Origin: Myxococcales bacterium
GTDB lineage: Bacteria > Myxococcota > Polyangia > Nannocystales > Nannocystaceae
Length of the DNA: 41,548 nucleotides
Direction of reading: 5' to 3'
Assembly: GCA_016793465.1 (NCBI GenBank)
Contig: JAEUJW010000003.1
Location: 1 to 41,548 of the forward strand
Below the pieces are notes generated by a model, which saw only the letters and a list, made by a program, of their open reading frames with translations, was not told where the DNA came from and ran no database searches. Of the stretch, positions 1-16,784 are shown piece by piece. The number at the start of each line of letters is the position of its first letter. Position 1 is the first letter of the stretch. A program made the position numbers and the translations under genes.

Positions 1-5
1 GTACG

Positions 6-1487
6 GTGGTCCCGCTCGCGGTCAAGCTGGGCGACGATCGCCGCCTGTTCCAACACGTGAAGGCCGGGCCGGTGCTCGGCCAGATCGCCGCCGGTGATCG
101 CATCTATCTGCTCGCCGCGGTGTCCTCGTTGCTCGTGATCGTCGAGGTGACCGGCGAACACGCCCGGCTCGTGTGGGGCGGCCGCGCCGAGAACCTCCCA
201 GCGGTCGTGATCAAGCCGCCGTCGCCTGGCGCATCTGCCCGTCCTGTGGATCCAGCGACCAAGGTCGTGGAGCTCGAGCGTCGCCTCGCGCAAGCCGAAG
301 CGGCGCTCGCTGCCGAACGTCGGGCCCGAGAGGAGGAACGACGCAGCGACGAGGCCAGGGGGATAGAAGTTGGGCAGACCCCGGAGAACCTTGCGAGCAC
401 CACGCGCTATGTCCTCGAGCTGCAGAGCCAGCTCAGTTCTCATGCCCAGGAGCGGTTCGAGGCCGAGAACAAGCGCCTGCTCGCCGAGACGCGGCTGAAG
501 AAGGTCGTCGAGGACCGCGACAACCTCGTGGCCGCGCTCGCCAAGCGCTCCAGCGCGGCGACCGTGCCCGAGGACCCCTCGGGCACGGTCGCCGAGCTCA
601 CGCGACGCCTATCAGAATCGGAACAGCTGCTCGCCGCCGAACGTCAGGCGAGAGAAGAAGATCGACGCAGCTACGAGACCCGGGCGAAGGACACCGGACA
701 GGCCAACCCGTACGCCGAGAACTCCCTGCGCTACATCGACGAGCTGCAGGAACGGCTCCGCGCCAAGACCGCGGATCACCTGGACGCCGAGAACGGCCGC
801 CTGATCGCCGAGGACAGGCGCCTGATCGCCGAGGAGCAGCTGAAGCGCATCGCCCAGGCCCGTGACGCACTCGCCGCCGAACTCGACGCACTCCGCGCCT
901 CGCGCCCGACGCCCCCGACGCCGAACGAACAACCTGCCGCGGAAGACGGCACCCTCGTCGACGATGAGCATCACGCCCGACGCACCGCTGACGAGGTGGC
1001 TCGCCTCACAGAGGACCTCGCGGTTTTACAGGCGCAGGAACAGGTGACACGCGACGCGCTCGCCGCGACGCAACGGGAGCTCGCGGCTCTACGACAAGCC
1101 CAGGCCGACGAGGTGTCAAAGATCCGCGAGCTGCTCGCGGCCAAGCGCTTCCCCGAGGCGGTCTTGTACTCGCTGGCTCGGAGCCTTGGGGAGAGCGACG
1201 TCGAAGCTGTTCTCGATCATATCCCTCCGTCCGACGCCGGCACGACGCCGCCGGAGGCCTCCACCGTCGCCGAGCCTGCGGCCACAGCGCCTCCTGTGGA
1301 GGCCGCTCCGCATGTCGTGACCCATCCAGTTCGAGGGCGTCGCAACATCGTCAGCGTCGCGCCCCTCGCGGATTATCCTGCGCACCAGGCCGCCCACGCC
1401 GTCAGCAAACCGGGCCGTAACGAGGCGTGCCCCTGCGGTTCGGGAAAGAAATACAAGAAGTGCTGCGGCATGGCCGCGGGCACGTGA
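6..1487 (+). CDS. Coiled-coil protein with C-terminal SEC-C zinc motif (possibly 5' truncated)
   Basis: The reading frame is open from the window edge. The GTG at 6 is the first usable start, but only 5 bases precede it, so the true N-terminus may lie outside. The N-terminal ~70 residues look globular. Residues ~85-400 are long charged helices rich in Glu, Arg, Ala and Leu, predicted coiled coil. The last ~20 residues carry a SEC-C motif (CPCGSGKKYKKCC), a zinc-binding tail best known from SecA and found on many unrelated proteins. The coiled-coil part is duplicated: the segment starting near residue 87 (VVELERRL) is repeated near residue 195 (VAELTRRL), a period of about 108 residues. The gene ends 5 bp before the convergent gene at 1493. 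Function is unknown; SEC-C tails often mediate metal-dependent protein contacts. The frame and motif are certain, the role is not. Confidence 0.75.
   Translation: MVPLAVKLGDDRRLFQHVKAGPVLGQIAAGDRIYLLAAVSSLLVIVEVTGEHARLVWGGRAENLPAVVIKPPSPGASARPVDPATKVVELERRLAQAEAALAAERRAREEERRSDEARGIEVGQTPENLASTTRYVLELQSQLSSHAQERFEAENKRLLAETRLKKVVEDRDNLVAALAKRSSAATVPEDPSGTVAELTRRLSESEQLLAAERQAREEDRRSYETRAKDTGQANPYAENSLRYIDELQERLRAKTADHLDAENGRLIAEDRRLIAEEQLKRIAQARDALAAELDALRASRPTPPTPNEQPAAEDGTLVDDEHHARRTADEVARLTEDLAVLQAQEQVTRDALAATQRELAALRQAQADEVSKIRELLAAKRFPEAVLYSLARSLGESDVEAVLDHIPPSDAGTTPPEASTVAEPAATAPPVEAAPHVVTHPVRGRRNIVSVAPLADYPAHQAAHAVSKPGRNEACPCGSGKKYKKCCGMAAGT
798..835 (+). repeat. Tandem 21-bp in-frame duplication in coiled coil
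   Basis: The 17-base word CGCCTGATCGCCGAGGA occurs at 798 and again at 819, exactly 21 bases apart. In protein this adds RLIAEDR before RLIAEEQ, one extra seven-residue heptad in a coiled coil. The near-identical DNA suggests a recent slippage event. Confidence 0.7.
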
Positions 1488-1492
1488 GTGGT

Positions 1493-1708
1493 TCATCCGT
1501 CGCTGCCGGATGCGTCGAGCGCACGGGCCAGCCGCCCGAACGACGCGAACCCATAGGCAACACCGCGCGCGAGCGACCGCGGTTGGAGCGTGATGACCAA
1601 AGGTTCGACCTGCTCGGCCTTACGCTGGCGAACCTCGAGCACCGCATGGACGCCGACCGTCAGCTTGGAGCCGTCCTCGAGGATAAACTCCACGACCGTG
1701 ACGATCAT
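1493..1708 (-). CDS. Small protein of unknown function (71 aa)
   Basis: The start ATG follows directly after the TAG stop of the upstream - strand gene (TAGATG at 1711-1706), so the two are almost certainly co-translated. The product begins with a short beta-rich stretch (MIVTVVEFILEDGSKLTVGVHAVLEVR) that looks like a small beta-barrel or beta-sandwich, followed by a basic/hydrophobic tail with Ser, Ala and Gly near its end. I recognise no family. The tail of the gene faces the SEC-C gene tail-to-tail. Confidence 0.5.
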   Translation of the reverse strand: MIVTVVEFILEDGSKLTVGVHAVLEVRQRKAEQVEPLVITLQPRSLARGVAYGFASFGRLARALDASGSDG

Positions 1709-2137
1709 CTACGCGTCCCCTCCGTACGCCGAGATCCGCTCGCCCGACTCCGACGCGACCGTGAATTTCGTCCCCACGGGGATGCGGAGCGACTGGAACA
1801 CGAGCGCGTCGTCGGGACCCATCTCGATCGACCACACGAGCAACTTGCCGCCCTCATACCCTGATCGGGTCGGCGCGGGATCGAGGCAGGGCAGCAACCA
1901 CTGCAGGAACTCCGGCAGGTGCTCGGAGAGCTCGCGGAGGATGAACGCGTGGGCGCTGGCGAATCGGCCCACGTAGCACGCCTCTGCCGCGGCGAGGACA
2001 TCGGCGTCCGTCGTCTTGAGCGCCATAGCCAGGCGCTCACGAAATTCCGGCGGCGCGCCCGGCTTCTGCGGCGGCATGTCCTCGACCGTGAGATCGGCAA
2101 AGCCCTGGTCGGGCGGGTCATCGTCGTCACCGTTCAT
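1709..2137 (-). CDS. Hypothetical protein (142 aa), first gene of a small two-gene operon
   Basis: The frame is open further upstream, but the ATG at 2137 is preferred because a purine-rich TGGAGA lies about 5 bases upstream and the product then starts with a soluble, acidic MNGDDDDPPDQ. The middle (about residues 40-90) is predicted helical. The last third is beta-rich and contains LLVWSIEMGPDDALVFQSLRIP-like strands. No catalytic motif or membrane segment is visible and I do not recognise the family. It is divergent from the HTH/BREX operon across a ~170-bp AT-richer gap and is directly abutted by the 71-aa gene downstream. Confidence 0.55.
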   Translation of the reverse strand: MNGDDDDPPDQGFADLTVEDMPPQKPGAPPEFRERLAMALKTTDADVLAAAEACYVGRFASAHAFILRELSEHLPEFLQWLLPCLDPAPTRSGYEGGKLLVWSIEMGPDDALVFQSLRIPVGTKFTVASESGERISAYGGDA

Positions 2138-2309
2138 GGGGTCTCCAGCGGTCGCCCTGGCGTTGATGGCTCGACATCGAGCGACATCTTCCACTTCCAG
2201 AACAATTACAGACAAAGTATAAGTAAACTTCAGGACAAACAAGGAGGGAAGTTAGCCAGGCCGCACAGAGCTTGTCTGCCGCTGCGCCACGCCCCTAAAC
2301 TCCGCGGCG
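2138..2309. promoter_or_regulatory. Divergent intergenic region with AT-rich promoter-like core
   Basis: This gap separates the - strand hypothetical operon from the + strand HTH gene. Around 2195-2245 the sequence is clearly AT-richer than anything nearby and contains TATAAG at 2218-2223 (a + strand -10 candidate) and TATACT on the - strand at 2221-2216. No convincing -35 box accompanies either. An AAGGAGGG at 2241-2248 resembles a ribosome binding site but has no start codon at a suitable distance. A divergent promoter is the simplest reading; exact boxes are not secure. Confidence 0.35.
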
Positions 2310-2558
2310 GTGCCAACCACGGAAGAGATCGCGCGTCACGTCGGAGTTACTCCACAGACCGTGCGTGATTGGGGCAAGAAGGGCCTGCTCCCCACACCAA
2401 AAAAAGCGCACCGCGGTCGACGGGGGACGGCTCTGGTCTGGCCCGAAGGGACCGAGGTTCAGGCCGCCTGGGTGCAGCAGAAGCTCGAGGAGGGCTTGAC
2501 GGTGCGCGACGTCGTCGAAGCCCTCGCGCGCGGAGACTTTAATAAGCCCACCTCCTGA
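2310..2558 (+). CDS. MerR-like helix-turn-helix regulator (82 aa)
   Basis: This short protein has an N-terminal MerR-type helix-turn-helix: TEEIARHVGVTPQTVRDWGKKGLLP at about residues 4-28, including the wing-type basic stretch after it (KKAHRGRR). A second helix (about residues 47-75, WVQQKLEEGLTVRDVVEALARG) could be a short dimerisation helix. There is no long coiled coil or ligand-binding domain, so it is a minimal MerR-like or excisionase-like DNA binder. The start is a GTG with no clear Shine-Dalgarno. Its position 81 bp upstream of brxE on the same strand makes it the likely regulator of the BREX operon; that role is inferred. An excisionase-type role is the main alternative. Confidence 0.7.
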   Translation: MPTTEEIARHVGVTPQTVRDWGKKGLLPTPKKAHRGRRGTALVWPEGTEVQAAWVQQKLEEGLTVRDVVEALARGDFNKPTS

Positions 2559-2639
2559 TCGCCCGCCCTGTACCGGCCCCGCCCGCAACAGGGTTAGTCC
2601 CGCGCGTCTGGTCTGCAAACGAGATATTCTCCCGGCACG
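2559..2639 (+). promoter_or_regulatory. brxE leader: hairpin and short dyad, possible operator or leaderless promoter
   Basis: Between the HTH gene and brxE there is a 6-bp inverted repeat, CCCTGT at 2566-2571 and ACAGGG at 2588-2593, with a 16-base loop. A second perfect dyad, GAGATATTCTC, lies at 2621-2631, only 8 bases from the brxE ATG. TATTCT inside it resembles a -10 box. There is no Shine-Dalgarno between it and the ATG, so transcription starting near 2637-2640 would give a leaderless brxE message. The dyad would be a natural binding site for the upstream HTH protein. All functional readings are inference. Confidence 0.3.
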
Positions 2640-3245
2640 ATGGCTGCCGAGCCGCTCCGCGAACGCCTCCAGGACGGCGACCTCGACGCGCTCCTGACCG
2701 CCCAGCTCCTCGTCGCCTGGGCGGGCGAGACCGGCCGACTCGGCTGGTGGCGCTCGACCCTCGTCAGCCGTTACGGCGGCTACGACCTGTTCTCCCGCCT
2801 GACCCCGCACACGACCCCCTGGGTCCTCCTCCAGGCCGCGCGTGAGACCGCCCGCCGGCACGACGCCGCCCGCCGCGCGCAGAGCGGCGACGCCGACGCC
2901 CGGCTCACCCTCTTCCACCTCGGGTTCACGCACGACGAGCAGGCCGACGAGCGCCTGCAGCACCACAAACGCGTCGGCACCCCACCGCTGACTGCCCTGC
3001 CGGTCCTGGGCGAGTTCATCCGCCTCCCGACCGACGACGGCGACGACGACGACGAGTCGTTCGACCGCGACCGCTTCGAGGCCTACCTGCGCCGCACCAC
3101 CGCCCGCTTCGAGGTCACCCGCGGCGGCCGTCGCCTCATCGGCGCTCCCCCGGCGGATCTCACCGCCTACACCCACCAGCTCCTCGCCGCCCACGCCCCG
3201 CTGTCCGCCGAGTACCCGCTCCCGTACTTCCAGAGGAAGCCATGA
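2640..3245 (+). CDS. brxE: BREX type 6 protein BrxE
   Basis: This is the first gene of the BREX operon, 201 aa, the usual size of BrxE. The N-terminal part shows features I associate with the BrxE family: LGWWRS followed by a GGYDLFSRL stretch and a helical segment with a conserved-looking LFHLGF. It is soluble, with a strongly acidic insert (DDGDDDDES, about residues 130-140). BrxE defines BREX type 6, where the known order is brxE-A-B-C-pglX-pglZ-brxD-brxHI. Its biochemical role is unknown. Its last four bases form the ATGA overlap with brxA. Identification rests partly on context and partly on sequence pattern. Confidence 0.8.
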   Translation: MAAEPLRERLQDGDLDALLTAQLLVAWAGETGRLGWWRSTLVSRYGGYDLFSRLTPHTTPWVLLQAARETARRHDAARRAQSGDADARLTLFHLGFTHDEQADERLQHHKRVGTPPLTALPVLGEFIRLPTDDGDDDDESFDRDRFEAYLRRTTARFEVTRGGRRLIGAPPADLTAYTHQLLAAHAPLSAEYPLPYFQRKP

Positions 3246-4015
3246 CGGCGCGCCCGACCGAGGAGACCCGGGTCCACTCCCGCTTACTTAAGGCCACACT
3301 CGAGGTCGAGGACGCCCGCGCGTACTGGCAGCGCGTCGACCCCGCGCACCTCCCGGTCGACGCCCGCACCGCCTTCGACGGCTACTGGTTCGGCGCCCGC
3401 AGCATGGGCCGCATCGAGATCCTGCTGGCCAACTTCCGCGCCCGCTTCGACGCCTACCCCGCCGCCCTGCGCGTCCTGACCGCCTGGCACGACATGGACC
3501 CCGGCACGCGCCGCGTCGTCTGCCACTGGCACCTCCAGCTCAGCGACCCGCTCTACCGCGCCTTCACCGGCACCGCGCTCCCGGCTCGCCGCGCCGGCCC
3601 TGGCCCCGAGATCACCCGCCCCGTCGCGCTCGCCTGGGTCGGCGAGCACGCGCCCGCCGGGTGGACCATGGCCACGCGGATCCAGTTCGCCAGCAAGCTC
3701 CTCTCCGGCGCCCTCGCGGCCGGCCTCGTCACCACCAACCGCGACCCTCGTCCGCTCGCGTTCCCCCGCGTCGACGACGACGCGCTCACCTATCTCCTCT
3801 ACCTCCTCCGCGACATCGACTTCGCCGGCACCCTGCAAGACAACCCCTACCTCGCCTCGGTCGGCCTCGACGGCGAGCTCCTGTCCAGCCGCCTGCAAGA
3901 CCTCCCGGCCCTCGAATTCCGCCGCCAGGGCGACCTCGTCGAGTTCGGCTGGCGCCACCCCGACCTCACCACCTGGGCCGCCGCCACCGTCGCCCGCTCG
4001 AGGAGCGCCTCATGA
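3242..4015 (+). CDS. brxA: BREX protein BrxA (DUF1819 family)
   Basis: At 257 aa it is slightly longer than the ~200 aa typical for BrxA/DUF1819. The N-terminal RVHSRLLKATLEVEDARAYW pattern and the following DARTAFDGYW/FGARS helices fit the small helical BrxA fold, a DNA-binding component present in BREX types 1, 3, 5 and 6. The start ATG overlaps the brxE stop by 4 bp, with a purine-rich GAGGAA a few bases upstream. The gene is entirely soluble and GC-rich like the rest of the operon. Its place between brxE and brxB is as expected for type 6. Confidence 0.8.
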   Translation: MTARPTEETRVHSRLLKATLEVEDARAYWQRVDPAHLPVDARTAFDGYWFGARSMGRIEILLANFRARFDAYPAALRVLTAWHDMDPGTRRVVCHWHLQLSDPLYRAFTGTALPARRAGPGPEITRPVALAWVGEHAPAGWTMATRIQFASKLLSGALAAGLVTTNRDPRPLAFPRVDDDALTYLLYLLRDIDFAGTLQDNPYLASVGLDGELLSSRLQDLPALEFRRQGDLVEFGWRHPDLTTWAAATVARSRSAS

Positions 4016-4644
4016 CCCTCCCGCTGTTCGCCCCGCTGCCCGAACCGTTCGCCTCGCTGCGGGCCGACCTCGTGCACGCCGACGGCCCGCAGATCAGCAC
4101 GATGCGCAACTATCGCTTCGCCATCGCGCTCTACGCCCCCGAGGACGAGTTCCGCGTCCGCGGCCACGTCCGCACCCTCACCAACGAGCTCGCGCGCGAG
4201 GGCTGGTACGTCCTCACGATCGACCTCTACAAGCTCCTGCTCGACCGCATCCGCCGCCTTGGCGACGCCTGGATCCGCCGCGTCACCGAGATGGAGCGGG
4301 CCACCAGCGTGCAGAGCCGCGAGCGCGCCCTCGCCTACCTGCAGGGTAAGCTCGCCCCGATGATCGAGGGCCCCGACGGCCTCGCCGCCGACTGCAGCCG
4401 CATCCTCCACGACCACGTCGCGCGGGACCCCGACCGCGCCGCCCGGACCGTCGCGCTGATCGGCCGCGCCGGCGCCCTGTTCCCCTTCCTCAGCTCGTCC
4501 GCCCTGCTCCGCTACCTCGACGGCCGCAACGCCGAGATCCCCGTCGTCCTGCTCTACCCCGGCAAGCGCACCGGCCCGACCAGCCTCTCGTACATGGGCG
4601 TCCTGCCCCCCAGCTCCGACTATCGCCCGAGGATCTACGCATGA
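4012..4644 (+). CDS. brxB: BREX protein BrxB (DUF1788 family)
   Basis: The 210-aa product starts at the ATG overlapping the brxA stop (ATGA at 4012-4015); longer upstream extensions of the frame run through brxA and are discarded. Visible DUF1788-type features include the N-terminal MRNYRFAIALYAPEDEF segment, the GWYVLTIDLYKLLLDRI helix and the C-terminal IPVVLLYPGKR strand followed by SLSYMG and a YRPRIY end, which is characteristic of BrxB. Its role in BREX is not established; BrxB is required in type 1 systems. It is translationally coupled to brxC through ATGA at 4641. Confidence 0.88.
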   Translation: MTLPLFAPLPEPFASLRADLVHADGPQISTMRNYRFAIALYAPEDEFRVRGHVRTLTNELAREGWYVLTIDLYKLLLDRIRRLGDAWIRRVTEMERATSVQSRERALAYLQGKLAPMIEGPDGLAADCSRILHDHVARDPDRAARTVALIGRAGALFPFLSSSALLRYLDGRNAEIPVVLLYPGKRTGPTSLSYMGVLPPSSDYRPRIYA

Positions 4645-7600
4645 CGCTGCCCGCGAAGCTACGCGACATCTTCTTCTCGAGGGTCACCCGCGACATCGCC
4701 CCGGTCGTGTGGTTCCACGAGAAGAGCCCCGACAAGCTCAAGGCCGAGGTCGAGGAGTACATCATCACCGGCGGCTGGAACGACGGCGAGCGCCGCCGTC
4801 GCCTGCCCAACGGTATCCACGAGCAGGCCGTCCGGCTCCTGCGGGCCATCTCCGACGAGCTCGACCGCAAGGACCGCGTCGACCTCCCCGTCGTCTGGAT
4901 CTCCGGCTTCTACGGCTCCGGCAAGTCGAGCTTCGCCAAGCTCCTCGGCTACGCCCTCGACGGCGTCGCCCTGCCCGGCGGCGGCTCGCTCGCCGAGGCC
5001 CTGCTCGAGCGTGACACCTCGCCGCGCCGCCAGGAGCTGCGCGACGCCTGGAACAACCTCCGCGCCAAGATCGACCCGCTCGCCGTCGTCCTCGACGTCG
5101 GCGGCCTCGTCCGCGGCAACGAGCAGCTCCACTCGATCATCGTCCGCCAGCTGCAGGAGCGCCTCCAGTACTGCAGCAAGGACGCGATCGTCGCCGACTT
5201 CGAACTCGATCTCGAGCGCGACGGCAAATACGAAAAATTCCTCGCCGCCGCCGAGAAGACCCTCGGCAAGCCCTGGTCCGCCGTCAAGGACCAGGAGCTC
5301 GCCGAGGAGGACTTCTCGCTGGTGATGCACAAGCTCGAGCCCGACAAGTACCGCGACCCGATGTCCTGGTACGCCAGCCGCTCCGGCACCCGCCGCCACA
5401 CCGAATCCGTGCAAGACGCCATCCGCTCGATCGCCGACATGCTGCGCTTCCGCAGCCCGCGCTCGACCGTGTTCTTCGTCGCCGACGAGGTCTCCCAGTT
5501 CGTCCTCGGCAACAAGCCCCGCGTCGACGCCCTCCGCGCCTTCGCCACCGCCCTCGGCGCCGACCTCGGCGGCAAGGCCTGGCTGTGGGCCCTCGGCCAG
5601 CAAAAGCTCGACGAGCAGGCCGACGACTCGTTCCTCGTGTGGGCCAAGGACCGCTTCCCCCAGCGGCTGCGCGTCCACCTCGAGCCCACCAACATCCGCG
5701 ACGTCGTCCACCAGAGACTCCTGCGCAAAAAACCCGCCGTCGAGCCCGACCTGCGCGCCCTCTACCGCGAGCACGAGGCCGCCCTGCGCCTCTACGGCTA
5801 CAAATGCGCCGACCTCACCGAGGAGGAGTTCGTCGAGGTCTACCCGCTGCTCCCGCACCACGTCGAGCTGATCGGCGAGATCACCAGCGCGATGCGGGCC
5901 AGCTCGCTCGCGCAGGGCGACGCCCACGCGATCCGCGGCCTCCTGCAGCTCCTCGGCGAGCTGTTCCGCAGCCACGGCCTCGCCGACGCCCCGGTCGGCA
6001 CCCTCATCACCTTCGACCAGGTCTACGACGTCCAGCGCACCGCCCTCAGCTCCGACACCCAGAACAGCATGAGCAGAATCCTCGCCCACTGCGCGAGCGA
6101 GTCCTCCGACCTCAAGGTCCGCGTCGCCAAGGCCGTCGCCCTGCTCGAGCTCGTCCAAAAGAAGGGCGAGGCCTACCGCACCGACGCCCGCCTCGTCGCC
6201 CAGTGCATCCTCGACCGCGTCGACCGCGGCAAGCAGGACGGCGAGGTCGCCGAGGCCCTCGACGCCCTCTACCGCGCCGGCCTCCTCAGCTACGCCGAGA
6301 CGACCGGCTACAAGATCCAGTCGACCGCCGGCGAGGCCTGGTCCCGCGAACGCGACGAGATCCCCGTCTCCCGCGAAGAGATCGTTCAGATCGTCCAGGA
6401 GTCCCTCAAGTACCTGATGGCCAAGCCGACCCGGCCGCGCCTCGACGACCGCCCGTTCCGCTGGGAGGCCCGCTTCTCCGACGGCCGCCAGCACGACGAC
6501 GTCAGCCTCGTCGACCCCCGCGACGAGGCCCCGATCACCGTCGACTTCCGCCTGCTGTTCGACGCCGACGACCGCCTCCCCGAGCGCTGGGTCCGCGGCG
6601 CAGACCCCCGCCTGCAGAACCGCCTCGTATGGGTCTGCGGCGACCCCGACGCCCTCGACACCCTCGCCCGCGACTACGCCCGTGCCCGCGAGATGGTCCG
6701 CAAGTACGACACGCGCGAGCTGCAGGCCGAGCGCAAGCTGCTCCTCCAGCAGGAGAAAAACCGCGCCGAGGAGCTCGCCGCCCAGATCCACCAGCAGGTC
6801 GCCCGCACGTACCTCGCCGGCCAGATCTACTTCCGCGGCGAGCCTACCCGGCCGCCCGAGATCGCCGACAGCTTCGACCGCGTGCTTGAGACCGTCGCCG
6901 CCCGCCACCTCCGCAAGATCTACCCGTACCACATCGCCACCCAGGTCGCGCCCTCCGAGCTCGAACAGCTCCTCAAGGTCGACCTCGCCGGCCCGCCCGA
7001 GAAGTTCATGCAGGGCGACCTCGGCATCCTCGCCCTCGACGCCGGCCGCCTCGTGTTCGCCTGCAGCGGCACCGTCCCGACCCGCGTGTACGAGCACATC
7101 CACCGCGAGGGCGGCGTCACCGGCCAGAGCCTGCTCGCCCACTTCGGCGGCCCGCCCTATGGCTACACCGCCAACGTGCTCCGCGCGTGCGTCCTCGGCC
7201 TCCTGCGCGCCAAACGCGTCAAGCTGCGCAGCGAGGGCGGCGCCACGATCACCGACCTCCGCGACGCCGGCGCCCAGGACCTGTTCGACAAGGACCGCAA
7301 CTTCCGCCGCGCGACCATCAGCCCCGCCGACGAGGACGAGATCGGGATGCCGATCCGCGCCAAGATCTGCGACTTTTTTAAGAAGACATTCGGCCACGAG
7401 ATGGACCGCGAAGACAGCGTCATCGCCGACGCCGTCGCCCGATTCTTCCCCCTCCAGGCCCCCCGCCTGCGCGCCGTCCTCGCCCGCCTCGCCCAGCTCC
7501 CCGGCAACCCCACACCGCCCGCGACGCTAATCGCCCTGCAGGACGCGCTCGAGCAGTGCCTCCGCGAGATCCGCCAGACCCTCCCGACCCTCCGGCAGGT

Positions 7601-8266
7601 CAAGAAACACCTCACCGCCCTCCGCGACGGTCTGCAAACCCTCGGCACCTACGAATCTGAACTCACCTCCGAGAACGTCGACGCCGTCCGCGAGGCCGCC
7701 CGCGTCCGCGACCACCACGCCGCCCAGCTCCGCGACACCGGCGTCCTCGCCGAACCCGGCGCCGCCGCCCTCGAGCGCATCACGGCCCACCTCACCGGCG
7801 AACGCCCCTGGCGCGACATCTCCACCCTCGCCGACGACCTCCGCTTCCTGCAAGGCGCCTACGTCGCCGAGCGCCGTCGCCTGCTGCAATGGCAGGAGGA
7901 GGAGGCCGAGCGCGCCCGCAGCGTAATTAAAACGCAGCCCGGCTTCGGCACCCTGACCGCCGACCAGTCGCACCGCGTGCTCCGCCCGTTCGCCGCGGCC
8001 GTGACGTCGACTGGGCCCGACGCCGTCGCCCCGACCCTGCGCGCGCTCGTCGACGACTTCACCGTCGCCCTCACCCGCGCCCAGCACGAGGCCCAGGACC
8101 ACCTCGACAGGATCCTCAGCGAGGGCGACCGCAAGCCGATCGTCCCCATCGACCTCAACATCCGCAACCGCCACCTCGCCAGCGAGGCCGACGTCGAGGC
8201 CCTGCTCTCCGAGATCCGCGAACGTCTGCTGGCCCAGGTCCGCGCCGGCACGAGGGTGCGCATCGC

Positions 8267-8270
<4 letters not shown>
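4641..8270 (+). CDS. brxC: BREX P-loop ATPase BrxC
   Basis: This 1209-aa protein is the large ATPase of the BREX complex. A Walker A loop (GFYGSGKSS, residues 89-97, Lys95) is followed by a Walker B-like VFFVADEVSQFV near residues 275-286. The rest is mostly helical, with a charged coiled-coil stretch near residues 690-720, a middle beta-containing part, and a C-terminal helical region. Size and architecture match BrxC/PglY. BrxC is thought to form oligomers that act with PglX and PglZ in host methylation and phage exclusion. The gene starts with ATGA overlapping brxB, preceded by GAGGA at about 6 bases, and ends in ATGA overlapping pglX. Confidence 0.93.

Positions 8271-16780
<8,510 letters not shown>

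Positions 16781-16784
<4 letters not shown>

Noticed and set aside
4659..7397. Very long open frame antisense to brxC (over 900 codons)
   Set aside because: It is a composition shadow: in GC-rich genes with GC-ending codons the opposite strand lacks stops. Its protein is a low-complexity Ala/Gly/Val/Glu string, and brxC has clear motifs.
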